The notes beneath the pieces were generated by a model that was not told where the DNA came from, did no database searches, and worked only from the letters and a program-made list of their open reading frames with translations. DNA of 64,000 bases from Salinibacterium sp. ZJ70 (GTDB taxonomy: Bacteria; Actinomycetota; Actinomycetes; Actinomycetales; Microbacteriaceae). The stretch covers positions 1,178,001 through 1,242,000 of the forward strand of contig NZ_CP061770.1 in the NCBI RefSeq assembly GCF_011751865.2, in the 5' to 3' direction. A program made the position numbers and the translations under genes. Below, piece by piece: positions 27,709 to 37,089 of this stretch. The stretch's first letter is position 1. Each line of letters begins with the position of its first letter.

Positions 27709-27732
27709 TCGTTCTCGGCGGCGATCGCCGGT

Positions 27733-27738
27733 TAGCCT
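27733..27738 (+). promoter_or_regulatory. -10 box TAGCCT of the DUF3046 gene
   Basis: TAGCCT ends 7 nt before ATG 27746, another leaderless layout. Confidence 0.5.
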
Positions 27739-27745
27739 GGACCCG

Positions 27746-27967
27746 ATGAAGGTCAGTGAGTTCCGACGTGCCGTCGATACCGAGTTCGGCGCGTTCGGTC
27801 GCGTGCTCGTGCAGGACACGGTGATCCCCGAGCTCGGCAACCGCACCCCCGACGACGCGCTCTCGGCAGGTGTCGCGGCGAGCGAGGTGTGGATCGCGCT
27901 CTGCCGCGCCCAGGAGGTTCCGCGCGATCGCTGGCATGGAGTCGGCCGGCGCGACCCGCGGGCCTGA
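27746..27967 (+). CDS. DUF3046 family protein
   Basis: A 73-residue soluble protein beginning MKVSEFRRAVDTEFG, the usual start of the DUF3046 family, with the conserved VWIALCRAQEVPRDRWHG near the C-terminus (residues 48-65). Function unknown, but it is found next to recA throughout actinobacteria. Longer upstream readings in this frame have no support, and the ATG has a -10 box 7 nt before it. Confidence 0.88.
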   Translation: MKVSEFRRAVDTEFGAFGRVLVQDTVIPELGNRTPDDALSAGVAASEVWIALCRAQEVPRDRWHGVGRRDPRA

Positions 27968-28030
27968 TCGCTTCTCCGTTCGCGCACGTGCGCTCCGTTC
28001 GAATGCCTGGCGCGACACGCCGCGCTCCTC

Positions 28031-28046
28031 TCGAACATCGGTTCGA
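28031..28046. promoter_or_regulatory. SOS (LexA) box of recA
   Basis: TCGAACATCGGTTCGA matches the Gram-positive/actinobacterial LexA consensus CGAAC-N4-GTTCG perfectly. A -10 box TAGTCT follows at 28054-28059, 17 nt after the TCGAAC half, so LexA would cover the -35 region. The rest of the 291-nt gap before recA is a roughly 200-nt untranslated leader without an evident gene. Confidence 0.92.
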
Positions 28047-28258
28047 TTCTCGGTAGTCTCCTCCACAGGATCCGTCGAACGCCTTCGCCGACAGTTCCGC
28101 CCCAACTCCGACGTGATGTCGGGGGCCGGGCGTAACGTCGCCGATGTCCTTCACGGAGACAACAGCCCTGTCGAAGGGGTGCGCACCTGGCTACATCGGT
28201 CCGCACAGGGACGGCAGCCGATGGGCGCATGGAACACGACATTCAAGGAGACAGGCAC

Positions 28259-29338
28259 ATGGCTTCAGCAGCCGACCGCGAGAAGGCCCTCGAGACCGCA
28301 CTCGCTCAGATCGACCGTCAGTTCGGCAAGGGAACCGTCATGCGCCTCGGCAGCGACGAGCGCGCACCCGTCGCCATCATCCCCACGGGTTCCATCGCAC
28401 TCGACGTTGCGCTCGGCATCGGCGGGCTCCCGCGCGGCCGCATCATCGAGATCTACGGTCCGGAATCGTCGGGTAAGACGACCCTCACGCTCCACGCGAT
28501 CGCGAACGCCCAGCGCAACGGCGGCATCGCTGCCTTCATCGACGCCGAGCACGCGCTCGACCCCGAGTACGCCAAGAAGCTCGGCGTCGACATCGACGCG
28601 CTCCTCGTCTCGCAGCCCGACACGGGTGAGCAGGCGCTCGAGATCGCCGACATGCTCGTGCGCTCGGGCTCGATCGACCTCATCGTCGTCGACTCGGTCG
28701 CCGCGCTCGTGCCCCGGGCCGAGATCGAGGGCGAGATGGGCGACAGCCACGTGGGTCTCCAGGCGCGCCTCATGTCGCAGGCGCTCCGCAAGCTCACGGG
28801 TGGGCTCAGCCAGACGCAGACCACGATGATCTTCATCAACCAGCTGCGCGAGAAGATCGGCGTGTTCTTCGGAAGCCCCGAGACGACCGCCGGTGGTAAG
28901 GCCCTCAAGTTCTACGCCTCGGTGCGCCTCGACATCCGTCGCATCGAGACCCTCAAGGACGGCACCGAGGCGGTCGGAAACCGCACGCGCGTCAAGGTCG
29001 TCAAGAACAAGATGGCTCCGCCCTTCAAGCAGGCTGAGTTCGACATCCTGTACGGCGTCGGCATCTCGCGCGAAGGCAGCCTCATCGACTACGGCGTCGA
29101 GCACGCCATCGTCAAGAAGTCGGGTGCCTGGTACACGTACGAGGGCGACCAGCTGGGTCAGGGCAAGGAGAACGCCCGCAACTTCCTGCTGCAGAACCCC
29201 GAGATGGCCAACGAGATCGAGCAGAAGATCCTCGCCAAGCTCGGCATCGGCGCAGCAGGCAAGGCAGCCCAGGCCGAGGCGAACAACGTCGAGCAGATCG
29301 GCGACAAGCTCGCGGCCCGCAAGGCCGCCGGAGCATAA
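28259..29338 (+). CDS. recA: Recombinase RecA
   Basis: A 359-residue RecA, the strand-exchange ATPase and LexA co-protease. Walker A GPESSGKT is at residues 67-74; DNA-binding loop L1 ([16 protein letters not shown]) and loop L2 ([13 protein letters not shown]) are normal; no intein is present, unlike in some mycobacteria. ATG 28259 has AAGGAG 8 nt upstream; the ORF could open 30 nt earlier at a less likely ATG. The gene lies under an SOS box and is followed after 18 nt by recX. Confidence 0.98.
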   Translation: MASAADREKALETALAQIDRQFGKGTVMRLGSDERAPVAIIPTGSIALDVALGIGGLPRGRIIEIYGPESSGKTTLTLHAIANAQRNGGIAAFIDAEHALDPEYAKKLGVDIDALLVSQPDTGEQALEIADMLVRSGSIDLIVVDSVAALVPRAEIEGEMGDSHVGLQARLMSQALRKLTGGLSQTQTTMIFINQLREKIGVFFGSPETTAGGKALKFYASVRLDIRRIETLKDGTEAVGNRTRVKVVKNKMAPPFKQAEFDILYGVGISREGSLIDYGVEHAIVKKSGAWYTYEGDQLGQGKENARNFLLQNPEMANEIEQKILAKLGIGAAGKAAQAEANNVEQIGDKLAARKAAGA

Positions 29339-29356
29339 GCAGAAAAGGCGCACACC

Positions 29357-30037
29357 ATGGATGAGACCGTCGACCGGTTGGCACCCGTCAGCTACCTGTT
29401 CGGATCGCCCGACGCGCAGCCGCGCGCCGCGGACGAGCCGCAGAATGCCGACGATGACGACGCCAGCCGGTCGGCGGCCAGCATCCGCGCCATCCGCGAA
29501 GATCTCGCGACCTGGAACGATTCCTGGGGCGACGACGTTCCCGAGGTGGGTCCCCTCGACGTCGACCTCGAGCGCGTCTCAATGAAGGCCCTCGGGCGGC
29601 GCTCGCTCTCGCAGCGCGAACTCGAGCGGCTGCTGCGTGAGCAGAGCGACGACGCCGCCGCGGTGGCGACCGAGATCGATCGACTCACGCGGGTCGGCCT
29701 GCTCGACGACGAGGCGCTCGCGCAGAGCCTCGTCGCCTCGCTGCAGGAGCGCAAGGGTCTCGGGCGCACGGCGATCGCCGCCGAGCTCACCCGTCGCCTG
29801 CTGTCACCCGGCGCGATCGCGTACGCCCTCGAGCTCGTCGACACCGGCGACGAACTCGCGCGTGCCGCCGAGCTCGCGCGCAAGCGCGCCGGCCAGCTCG
29901 CGAACCTCGATCGCGATACCGCGGTGCGCCGGCTCACGGGCTACCTCGCTCGCCGGGGCTACTCGGGAAGCACCCTGCGCGCGGCCGTCGATCAGGCCCT
30001 GCCGCCGCAGTCGCGTTCGAAGGTGCGTTTCTCCTAG
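29357..30037 (+). CDS. recX: RecA regulator RecX
   Basis: A 226-residue RecX, which caps or destabilises RecA filaments. The acidic, low-complexity first 70 residues (ADDEPQNADDDD) are not conserved; the three-helix repeats start at MKALGRRSLSQRELERLL and include LLDDEALAQSLVASLQERKGLG (split about residues 115-136) and LARRGYSGSTLRAAVDQAL. It is 18 nt after recA and should share its SOS control. The stop is 21 nt before miaB. Confidence 0.92.
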   Translation: MDETVDRLAPVSYLFGSPDAQPRAADEPQNADDDDASRSAASIRAIREDLATWNDSWGDDVPEVGPLDVDLERVSMKALGRRSLSQRELERLLREQSDDAAAVATEIDRLTRVGLLDDEALAQSLVASLQERKGLGRTAIAAELTRRLLSPGAIAYALELVDTGDELARAAELARKRAGQLANLDRDTAVRRLTGYLARRGYSGSTLRAAVDQALPPQSRSKVRFS

Positions 30038-30043
30038 CGGACG

Positions 30044-30049
30044 TAGACT
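30044..30049 (+). promoter_or_regulatory. -10 box TAGACT of miaB
   Basis: TAGACT ends 9 nt before ATG 30059, inside the recX-miaB gap, so miaB can be transcribed independently of SOS. Confidence 0.45.
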
Positions 30050-30058
30050 GTCGGCACC

Positions 30059-31570
30059 ATGACCCTGCTCGACGCCGGCCCCGAGAAGCGGGCCGAATCC
30101 GCTCCGCGCACCTACGAGGTGCGCACCTTCGGCTGCCAGATGAACGTGCACGACTCCGAGCGCCTCTCCGGATCGCTCGAAGCCGCCGGATACGTGCCCG
30201 CCACCGAGGGCGAGGCCGACATCGTCGTCATCAACACCTGCGCCGTGCGCGAGAACGCCGACAACAAGCTCTACGGCACCCTGGGTCACCTCGCGAAGTC
30301 CAAGCGCGACCACGAGGGCATGCAGATCGCCGTGGGCGGCTGCCTCGCGCAGAAGGACAAGAACGTCATTCTCGAGAAGGCGCCGTGGGTCGACGTCGTC
30401 TTCGGCACCCACAACATGGGTGCCCTCCCCACCCTCCTCGAGCGCGCACGCCACAACGGCGAAGCGCAGATGGAGATCCTCGAAGCGCTCGAAGTCTTCC
30501 CCTCGACGCTTCCCACCAAACGCGACAACACCTACTCCGGCTGGGTGTCGATCTCGGTCGGCTGCAACAACACCTGCACCTTCTGCATCGTGCCGTCCCT
30601 GCGCGGCAAGGAGAAGGACCGCCGCCCGGGCGACATCCTCGCCGAGATCCAGGCGCTCGTCGACGACGGCGCCATCGAGGTCACCCTCCTCGGTCAGAAC
30701 GTCAACTCGTATGGTGTCGAGTTCGGCGACCGCCAGGCGTTCAGCAAGCTCCTGCGGGCCGCCGGGGAGATCGACGGCCTCGAGCGCATCCGGTTCACGA
30801 GCCCGCACCCCGCGGCGTTCACCGACGACGTCATCGACGCGATGGCTGAGACCCCCAACGTCATGCCGCAGCTGCACATGCCGCTGCAGTCCGGATCCGA
30901 CCGCATCCTCAAAGCGATGCGCCGCTCGTACCGCTCCGAGCGGTTCCTCGGGATCCTCGATCGCGTGCGCGCGAAGATCCCGCACGCCGCCATCTCCACC
31001 GACATCATCGTCGGCTTCCCCGGCGAGACCGAAGAGGACTTCGCGGAGACGCTGCGCGTCGTCGAGCAGGCGCGCTTCGCGTCCGCGTTCACGTTCCAGT
31101 ACTCCATCCGTCCCGGAACACCCGCCGCGACGATGTCCGACCAGGTGCCGAAGGAGGTCGTGCAGGAGCGCTACGAGCGTCTCGTCGCCCTCCAGGAGCG
31201 CGTCTCCGGCGAAGAGGCGCAGAAGCTCGTCGGGCGCCGTGTCGAGGTGCTGGTGGCCGCGACGGAGGGCCGTCGCGATGACGAGACCCACCGCATGTCG
31301 GGGCGCGCAGAAGACAACCGCCTCGTGCACTTCGATGTGCCGCCCGGCCCCGCGCCGCGTCCGGGCGACGTCGTGAGCGTCGTCGTCACGCGCGCGACAC
31401 CCCACTTCGTCATCGCCTCCCCGGAGACCGACACGCTGCCGATCCGTCGCACGCGCGCCGGCGATGCCTGGGAGCGCGCCGAATCCGACTCGTGCGGCGC
31501 ACCCGCGCCGAGCGCCTCGGGGGCCCGCGCGGTCAACATCGGCCTGCCGACCATCCGCCCGCTCGGGTGA
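30059..31570 (+). CDS. miaB: tRNA-2-methylthio-N6-dimethylallyladenosine synthase
   Basis: A 503-residue radical-SAM methylthiotransferase acting on i6A37 of tRNA. The three auxiliary cluster cysteines are Cys26 (TFGCQMN), Cys61 (NTCAVRE) and Cys95 (GGCLAQ), and the radical-SAM CxxxCxxC is Cys169-Cys173-Cys176 (GCNNTCTFC). A TRAM domain follows (about 375-445). The C-terminal 50 residues are a loose tail. Its stop overlaps the start of miaA, whose product makes its substrate, so the two modification steps are coupled. Confidence 0.96.
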   Translation: MTLLDAGPEKRAESAPRTYEVRTFGCQMNVHDSERLSGSLEAAGYVPATEGEADIVVINTCAVRENADNKLYGTLGHLAKSKRDHEGMQIAVGGCLAQKDKNVILEKAPWVDVVFGTHNMGALPTLLERARHNGEAQMEILEALEVFPSTLPTKRDNTYSGWVSISVGCNNTCTFCIVPSLRGKEKDRRPGDILAEIQALVDDGAIEVTLLGQNVNSYGVEFGDRQAFSKLLRAAGEIDGLERIRFTSPHPAAFTDDVIDAMAETPNVMPQLHMPLQSGSDRILKAMRRSYRSERFLGILDRVRAKIPHAAISTDIIVGFPGETEEDFAETLRVVEQARFASAFTFQYSIRPGTPAATMSDQVPKEVVQERYERLVALQERVSGEEAQKLVGRRVEVLVAATEGRRDDETHRMSGRAEDNRLVHFDVPPGPAPRPGDVVSVVVTRATPHFVIASPETDTLPIRRTRAGDAWERAESDSCGAPAPSASGARAVNIGLPTIRPLG

Positions 31571-32499
31571 CGCCGCTCGTCGCGATCGTCGGTGCCACCG
31601 GCACCGGCAAGACCGCGCTGTCCCTCGATCTCGCGGAGCGGATCGCCGCAGCGGGCGCAGCGGCGGAGATCGTCAACGCCGACGCCATGCAGCTGTACCG
31701 CGGCATGGATATCGGCACCGCGAAACTGCCCGCCGACGAGCGCCGCGGCATCCCGCATCACCTGTTCGACGTGCTCGAACCGCACGAGGAAGCGAGCGTC
31801 GCCCGCTACCAGGTGGAGGCGCGTGCCGTCATCGACGACATCCTCGATCGCGGCGCGACGCCGATCCTCGTAGGCGGGAGCGGGCTCTACGTGTCGAGTG
31901 TCGTGCACGACTTCCGTTTTCCGGGCACCGATCCCGAGGTGCGCGCGCGGCTCGAGGCCGAGCTCGACGCGGTCGGGCCCGGCACGCTGCATCTGCGGCT
32001 GCGTGAGCTCGATCCGCAGGCGGCAGAGGCGATCGGGCCCCACAACGGCAGACGGATCGTGCGCGCGCTCGAAGTGATCGAGATCACCGGCGAGGCCTTC
32101 GGCTCGGGGCTTCCGGAGGAGGGCGCGACGTGGCGACCGACCGTCACGATCGGCGTGCGACTCGACCGTGATGCCCTCGTGCCGCGCCTCGACGCGCGCG
32201 TCGACGCGATGTGGCGCGACGGCCTCCTCGACGAGGTCGAGCGTCTCCGCCCCGCAGGTCTCGGCGTCACCGCGAGTCGCGCGATCGGCTACGCGCAGGC
32301 CCTCGCACAGCTCGACGGCGCGATGACCGAGACCGAGGCCATCACCGAGACGCAGATGCTCACGCGCAAGTACGCGCGGCGTCAGGTGTCGTGGTTCCGT
32401 CGCGGACGCGACACGGTGTGGATCGAGGCGGAAGACCCGGCCCGCGTCGATGCGGCGCACGGCGCCGTGCGCGCGGCCGAAGCTAGGCTTTCAGGGTGA
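31567..32499 (+). CDS. miaA: tRNA dimethylallyltransferase
   Basis: A 310-residue enzyme that puts dimethylallyl on A37 of tRNAs reading UNN codons. The P-loop GATGTGKT is at residues 9-16, followed by [19 protein letters not shown] (37-55) and [15 protein letters not shown] (98-112), all family marks. The true start is GTG 31567 in a 4-nt overlap with miaB; the open frame continues upstream but lacks homologous sequence. It overlaps dapF by 4 nt. Confidence 0.95.
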   Translation: MTPLVAIVGATGTGKTALSLDLAERIAAAGAAAEIVNADAMQLYRGMDIGTAKLPADERRGIPHHLFDVLEPHEEASVARYQVEARAVIDDILDRGATPILVGGSGLYVSSVVHDFRFPGTDPEVRARLEAELDAVGPGTLHLRLRELDPQAAEAIGPHNGRRIVRALEVIEITGEAFGSGLPEEGATWRPTVTIGVRLDRDALVPRLDARVDAMWRDGLLDEVERLRPAGLGVTASRAIGYAQALAQLDGAMTETEAITETQMLTRKYARRQVSWFRRGRDTVWIEAEDPARVDAAHGAVRAAEARLSG

Positions 32500-33371
32500 G
32501 CATCGACATCGCCTTCACCAAGGGTCACGGCACCGGCAACGACTTCGTCCTGTTCTCGGACCCCGATGGCGAGGTCGAGCTCGACGCCCAGGATCTGGCG
32601 TTCCTCGCCGACCGCCACTTCGGCATCGGCGGCGATGGCGTCATCCGGGCCGTGCGCTCGGAGAGCATCGCCGAGGGCGCCGCGTCGCTCGCCGAGAACC
32701 CGGACGCCGAATGGTTCATGGACTACCGCAACGCCGACGGCAGCGCCGCGGAGATGTGCGGCAACGGCATCCGCGTCTACGGTGCCTACCTGCTCGCCCA
32801 GGGCCTCATCGATCTCGCCGTCGGTGAGACCATCGCGATCGGAACGCGCGCGGGCGTGAAGCATCTGACGCGCCTCGTCGAGGGCTTCGAGGTCGATCTC
32901 GGTCCGTTCATCGTCGCGGGCGAGGCCATGGTCGCCGCACGTCGCCTGCAGGTCGACCGCCCGGGCCTCGCCGTGGGCGTGGGCAACCCGCACGTCGTCG
33001 TCGCCCTCGCGGACGACGAGGAGCTCGAAGCCCTCGACCTCTCGGAGGCCCCCGTCCTGACCCCTGCACCCCCGGCGGGCGCGAACGTCGAGTTCGTGGT
33101 GCCCGCAGAGCCGCTCATCCAGGACGGTGTGGGCCGCATCCGGATGCGCGTGCACGAGCGCGGCAGCGGCGAGACGCTCTCGTGCGGCACGGGAGCCGCC
33201 GCCGCGGCCCTCGCGACGCGTTCGTGGGCGGGAACGGGTGCGCCCGACGCCTGGCGTGTGCAGGTGCCTGGGGGAGAGGTGGGCGTGCGCGTCGCCGACA
33301 CCGCCGACGGCCTGCACGTGTTCCTCAGCGGCCCGGCAGACCTCGTCTACGAGGGATCCATCGCGCTCTGA
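32496..33371 (+). CDS. dapF: Diaminopimelate epimerase
   Basis: A 291-residue PLP-independent epimerase that converts LL- to meso-diaminopimelate. The two catalytic cysteines are Cys88 (AEMCGNGIR) and Cys230 (LSCGTGAAA). It sits in the miaB-miaA-dapF string typical of actinobacteria, with GTG 32496 overlapping the miaA stop. With dapA and dapB it is the third gene of the pathway in the window. A weak hairpin (33396-33410) lies beyond the stop, facing the convergent methyltransferase. Confidence 0.95.
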   Translation: MSIDIAFTKGHGTGNDFVLFSDPDGEVELDAQDLAFLADRHFGIGGDGVIRAVRSESIAEGAASLAENPDAEWFMDYRNADGSAAEMCGNGIRVYGAYLLAQGLIDLAVGETIAIGTRAGVKHLTRLVEGFEVDLGPFIVAGEAMVAARRLQVDRPGLAVGVGNPHVVVALADDEELEALDLSEAPVLTPAPPAGANVEFVVPAEPLIQDGVGRIRMRVHERGSGETLSCGTGAAAAALATRSWAGTGAPDAWRVQVPGGEVGVRVADTADGLHVFLSGPADLVYEGSIAL

Positions 33372-33413
33372 CGCGCGCAGGATCGCCTCCGCTCTGGCGG
33401 GACATCCGCCCGA

Positions 33414-34067
33414 TCAGCTGCCGGAGATGACGTCGATCGGCTGTGTGAGGCCCGTGCCGGAATGGTGCCGCACGCGCAGCACACGGAAGCCCTTGCTCGT
33501 CGTCGCCCGCGCGACCGTGAAGTCGCTCGGCAGCTCGCCCTGCATCCATCTCTGCAGCGAGTCCGAGCCCAGGTGGCGCGCGACAACGAGCCAGGCATCC
33601 GAGCCGAGGTCGAGCCGCGGGAGCCAGTGGCTGAGCATCGAGTGCAGCTCGTTCTTGCCGACGCGGATGGGCGGGTTCGACCAGATCGTGCGGAACACGA
33701 CGTCGTCCGGCACATCTTCGGGGCGCACAGCGCGGATGTTGTCGAGGCCGTGCGCTTCGGCGTTGCGGCGCACCATGTCGAGGGCGCGATCGTTGACGTC
33801 GACCGCCCACACGGTCGCGCGCGGCGACTCGAGGGCGAGCGTGAGCGAGATGGGACCCCAGCCGCAGCCGAGATCCAGGAAATCCCCTCCGGGCGGCGGT
33901 GCCGGCACGTTGCTGAGGAGCACCTGCGTGCCGATGTCGACGCGCTCCGGACTGAACATCCCGCCAGCCGTGGTGACCGTCAGATCACGGCCTGCGAGGC
34001 GCACATGGATGTTCCGCAGCACCGCGTCTCCGGAGGGAGTCTGCGAGAAATAGTGCTCGGGGGGCAT
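33414..34067 (-). CDS. Class I SAM methyltransferase, RsmC-like
   Basis: A 217-residue methyltransferase. SAM-binding motif I is FLDLGCGWGPIS (about residues 63-74), motif II VDVNDRALD, and the NPP(I/Y) motif at SNPPIRVGK (about 129-137) places it with RsmC/RlmG-like guanine-N2 methyltransferases of rRNA. The N-terminal YFSQTPSGDAVLR and the FSPERVDIGTQVLL stretch are shared with actinobacterial RsmC-like proteins. Target base not established. A TAAGTT box lies 6 nt before its ATG. Confidence 0.87.
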   Translation of the reverse strand: MPPEHYFSQTPSGDAVLRNIHVRLAGRDLTVTTAGGMFSPERVDIGTQVLLSNVPAPPPGGDFLDLGCGWGPISLTLALESPRATVWAVDVNDRALDMVRRNAEAHGLDNIRAVRPEDVPDDVVFRTIWSNPPIRVGKNELHSMLSHWLPRLDLGSDAWLVVARHLGSDSLQRWMQGELPSDFTVARATTSKGFRVLRVRHHSGTGLTQPIDVISGS

Positions 34068-34073
34068 GCTGGG

Positions 34074-34079
34074 AACTTA
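34074..34079 (-). promoter_or_regulatory. -10 box TAAGTT of the RsmC-like gene
   Basis: On the minus strand TAAGTT ends 6 nt before ATG 34067. Confidence 0.4.
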
Positions 34080-34110
34080 CCCGAAACGAGTGACTAGGGT
34101 TAACGGGAAC

Positions 34111-35646
34111 ATGACTGACACCCCCGAAGATGTGACACGCGACCACGACGACGACGCCGCGGCCGACGACCTCGACCGCATCCTCGCCCGAGATGAGGTG
34201 CGCGCGGGCGTGCGCGTCTTCAGCGGACGAGCCGCAGCTCTCCAGGACGAGGCGACCGCCGACGGCGGCGATGTCGACGGTGAGCAGCTCGACCGCCAGG
34301 AGCGCGCGGCGCTCCGCCGTGTCGGTGGTCTCTCGACGGAGCTCGAGGACGTCACCGAGGTCGAGTACCGCCAGGTGCGTCTCGAGAACGTCGTGCTCAT
34401 CGGCGTCTACTCGCACTCCGACAGCGTCGAGGATGCCGAGAACTCCCTGCGCGAGCTGGCTGCTCTCGCCGAGACCGCGGGAGCCGTCGTGCTCGACGGT
34501 CTGCTGCAGCGCCGCCCGTATCCGGACCCCGCCACCTACCTCGGGCGCGGCAAGGTGCAGGAGCTCGCTGCGGTCGTCACCTCCCTCGGCGCCGACACCG
34601 TCGTGGCCGACGCGGAGCTCTCGCCGAGCCAGCGTCGTGCGCTCGAAGACGCGGTGCGCGTGAAGGTCATCGACCGCACGGCCGTCATCCTCGACATCTT
34701 CAGCCAGCACGCCAAGTCCCGCGAAGGCAAGGCGCAGGTCGAACTCGCTCAGCTGCAGTATCTGCTGCCGCGTCTGCGCGGATGGGGTGAATCGATGTCC
34801 CGTCAGGCTGGTGGTCAGGTGGGCGCCGGAAACGGCATGGGCTCCCGCGGACCGGGTGAGACGAAGATCGAGCTCGACCGCCGCCGCATCCACACACGGA
34901 TGTCGAAGCTCCGCCGCCAGATCAAGGGCTTCGCGCCCGCGCGTGAGGCGAAGCGCGCCAACCGCGACCGCTTCCAGGTGCCCGCGGTCGCGATCGCCGG
35001 CTACACCAACGCCGGGAAGTCGAGCCTCCTCAACCGCATCACCCGCGCCGGCGTCCTCGTCGAGAACACGCTGTTCGCGACCCTCGACCCGACGGTGCGC
35101 CGCAGTCGCACGCCCGACGGCCGCGTGTTCACGATTGCCGACACGGTCGGCTTCGTGCGCAACCTCCCGCACCAGCTCGTCGAGGCGTTCCGCTCGACGC
35201 TCGAGGAGGTCGCGTCGTCGGATCTCGTGCTCCACGTGGTCGACGGCTCGCATCCGGATCCTGCGGCGCAGATCGCGACCGTGCGCGACGTTCTCGGCGA
35301 GGCGGGTGCGCGCGAGGTGCCCGAGCTCATCGTGTTCACGAAGGCCGACCTGCTCGATGACGACCGCCGGATCGAGCTGCGCGGCCTCGAGGCCGACAGC
35401 ATCTTCGTCTCGGCGCGCACGGGCGAGGGCATCGACGCGCTCATGGAGCAGATCGCCGTGCGACTGCCGACGCCCGACGTCGAGCTCGACATCCTCATCC
35501 CGTATGACCGCGGCGACCTCGTGACGCTCGCGCACGATCGGGCGCGCGTCATGGAGACCCATTACGAGGAGGGCGGCACGCGCATCCGCGTGCAGGCGAG
35601 CGCAGCCGTCGCGAACCAGCTCGAGAGCGCCGTCACGGGCGCGTAG
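34111..35646 (+). CDS. hflX: GTPase HflX
   Basis: A 511-residue ribosome-associated GTPase that splits or rescues stalled ribosomes in characterised bacteria. After an acidic N-terminus come the HflX domain (LGRGKVQEL, then the GxGxxK-like AGNGMGSRGPGETKIELDRR read in two parts) and the G domain: G1 GYTNAGKS at 297-304, G3 DTVGF and G4 TKAD. ATG 34111 is the family start; upstream in-frame codons overlap the divergent promoter. Position downstream of dapF is conserved in the order. Confidence 0.95.
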   Translation: MTDTPEDVTRDHDDDAAADDLDRILARDEVRAGVRVFSGRAAALQDEATADGGDVDGEQLDRQERAALRRVGGLSTELEDVTEVEYRQVRLENVVLIGVYSHSDSVEDAENSLRELAALAETAGAVVLDGLLQRRPYPDPATYLGRGKVQELAAVVTSLGADTVVADAELSPSQRRALEDAVRVKVIDRTAVILDIFSQHAKSREGKAQVELAQLQYLLPRLRGWGESMSRQAGGQVGAGNGMGSRGPGETKIELDRRRIHTRMSKLRRQIKGFAPAREAKRANRDRFQVPAVAIAGYTNAGKSSLLNRITRAGVLVENTLFATLDPTVRRSRTPDGRVFTIADTVGFVRNLPHQLVEAFRSTLEEVASSDLVLHVVDGSHPDPAAQIATVRDVLGEAGAREVPELIVFTKADLLDDDRRIELRGLEADSIFVSARTGEGIDALMEQIAVRLPTPDVELDILIPYDRGDLVTLAHDRARVMETHYEEGGTRIRVQASAAVANQLESAVTGA

Positions 35647-35667
35647 GCGCGTTCGCGGGACCGACGC

Positions 35668-35700
35668 GGCACTGGGCCTCGGCGGAGGCCCGCTCGTGCC
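35668..35700. terminator. Bidirectional terminator between hflX and lexA
   Basis: A GGGCCTC/GAGGCCC stem (35674-35680 with 35685-35691) with an outer GGCAC/GTGCC helix (35668-35672 with 35696-35700) fills the gap between convergent stops. Confidence 0.7.
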
Positions 35701-36375
35701 TCAGATGGAGCGCAGGACCGCGACGACCCTGCCGAGCACTTCGGCGTGGTCGCCGAGGATCGGTTCGAAGGCCGAGTTGCGCGGCAGCAGCCAGGTATGG
35801 CCGTCGCGCTGGCGGAACACCTTGACGGTGGCTTCGCCATCGAGCATCGCGGCGACGATGTCGCCGTTCTCGGCGTCGCGCTGCTCACGCACCACGACCC
35901 AGTCGCCGTCGCAGATCGCGGCGTCGATCATCGATTCGCCCGAGACCTTGAGCATGAAGAGGTCGCCCTTGCCGACGAGCTGGCGGGGGAGCGGGAAGAT
36001 CTCCTCGACCTGCTGCTCGGCGGTGATCGGCACGCCGGCGGCGATGCGCCCCACGAGCGGCACCATGGCGGCGTCGCCCACCGGGGCGTTCGGCGCATCG
36101 TCGGACGCCGAGGGCACGTCGATGAGCACCTCGAGGGCACGGGGGCGATTGGGGTCGCGTCGCAGGTAGCCGGCGAGTTCGAGCTGGTTGAGCTGATGCG
36201 TGACGCTCGACAGAGAGGCGAGACCCACGGCGTCGCCGATCTCGCGCATGCTCGGCGGGTAGCCCTGCGATGACACGGCGCGCTGGATGACCTCCAGGAT
36301 CGCCATCTGCTTCTCGCTGAGGCTCTTGCGACGCCGCGTTGCGCTGCGTTCCCCGGCGTACTCGCTGTCGCTCAT
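35701..36375 (-). CDS. lexA: SOS repressor LexA
   Basis: A 224-residue repressor. The winged helix is at about residues 20-85 ([15 protein letters not shown], then [15 protein letters not shown]); the autocleavage bond is Ala113-Gly114 (RIAAGVPI) and the Ser/Lys dyad is Ser148 (SGESM) and Lys185 (TVKVF). It should repress recA, the divergent LysM gene and itself. Start is ATG 36373-36375; longer readings run into its own promoter. -10 TACAGT is at 36444-36449 on the minus strand. Confidence 0.97.
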   Translation of the reverse strand: MSDSEYAGERSATRRRKSLSEKQMAILEVIQRAVSSQGYPPSMREIGDAVGLASLSSVTHQLNQLELAGYLRRDPNRPRALEVLIDVPSASDDAPNAPVGDAAMVPLVGRIAAGVPITAEQQVEEIFPLPRQLVGKGDLFMLKVSGESMIDAAICDGDWVVVREQRDAENGDIVAAMLDGEATVKVFRQRDGHTWLLPRNSAFEPILGDHAEVLGRVVAVLRSI

Positions 36376-36443
36376 CGGCGCTCTCCCACGGTCGGGGGAT
36401 GCGATGTCGGTGGTCCGTGATCGGATGCATCCCGTAGATCGAA

Positions 36444-36484
36444 ACTGTATCCGCTTCGGCGGTTGCGGGCAAACATCTGTTCGA
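36444..36484 (-). promoter_or_regulatory. lexA promoter with SOS box
   Basis: On the minus strand a -10 box TACAGT occupies 36449-36444. An imperfect SOS box (36469-36484; AAACATCTGTTCGA at its core) overlaps the -35 region. One half-site departs from consensus, so lexA autorepression may be weaker than at the LysM promoter. Confidence 0.7.
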
Positions 36485-36545
36485 GTGTGTCGCGGCATCA
36501 GCGCCGTGACGTCGCGGGACTCCTCGGGAAATCCAGTGAATCCAC

Positions 36546-36577
36546 TTGAACATATGTTCGATCGAATGTATGTTCGG
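36546..36577. promoter_or_regulatory. Twin SOS boxes on the LysM-gene promoter
   Basis: Two 16-bp LexA sites lie back to back: TTGAACATATGTTCGA (36546-36561) and TCGAATGTATGTTCGG (36562-36577). They coincide with a near-consensus promoter, -35 TTGAAC (36546-36551), 17-nt spacer and -10 TATGTT (36569-36574), so bound LexA would cover both elements. The layout predicts tight repression and strong induction. Confidence 0.9.
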
Positions 36578-36655
36578 AACACAGCTTCGCATCCGCCCTC
36601 CCGGCCGAGGGCGGATGTGGAAGCTGTCCACTACTCCCGAGAGCAGGAGGCACCC

Positions 36656-37000
36656 ATGAGCACCACCGCACTCGCATCCGCGACCACCGCGCCCCGTCTG
36701 CGTCTGACCCGCCGCGGTCGTATCGTCTTCGGCACGCTTCTCGCGGCACCGCTCGCGCTGGTCCTGACCATCTCCGCCTTCTCGTCAGCACCCGCGCAGG
36801 CGGGTTCGACGGCCTCCTCGGCCACCTTCGAGTACGTGACGGTGGCCTCCGGCGAGTCGCTGTGGGAGCTCGCGGAGTGGATCGCACCGGAGTCCGACCC
36901 GCGGGATGTCATCTCGGCGATCGTGTCGCTCAACCAGCTGGCCACGACCGACGTCCACCCGGGGCAGCGTCTCGCCGTTCCTGCCTCCTACTCGAGCTGA
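36656..37000 (+). CDS. LexA-controlled LysM protein, likely SOS division inhibitor
   Basis: A 114-residue protein with a basic start, one membrane helix (about residues 21-43), and an external LysM domain (TFEYVTVASGESLWELA to HPGQRLAVPA, residues 57-110). Size, topology, LysM fold and divergence from lexA match Mycobacterium Rv2719c and Bacillus YneA, SOS-induced proteins that halt division at the septum. ATG 36656 has CAGGAGG 5 nt upstream. The function is inferred from these; a plain peptidoglycan-binding protein is the alternative. No catalytic hydrolase domain is present. Confidence 0.85.
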   Translation: MSTTALASATTAPRLRLTRRGRIVFGTLLAAPLALVLTISAFSSAPAQAGSTASSATFEYVTVASGESLWELAEWIAPESDPRDVISAIVSLNQLATTDVHPGQRLAVPASYSS

Positions 37001-37077
37001 CCCGCGGCGGCTCCGTCGTGCCCACCTCCTCGGACATTCGAGGCGGGCGCGAGGCATCCGCTCTCAGCGGCGGTCAT

Positions 37078-37083
37078 TAGGAT
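37078..37083 (+). promoter_or_regulatory. -10 box TAGGAT of the his cluster
   Basis: TAGGAT ends 6 nt before GTG 37090, with no Shine-Dalgarno: a leaderless start. No histidine leader peptide is visible in the 89-nt gap. Confidence 0.5.
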
Positions 37084-37089
37084 TTCCGA

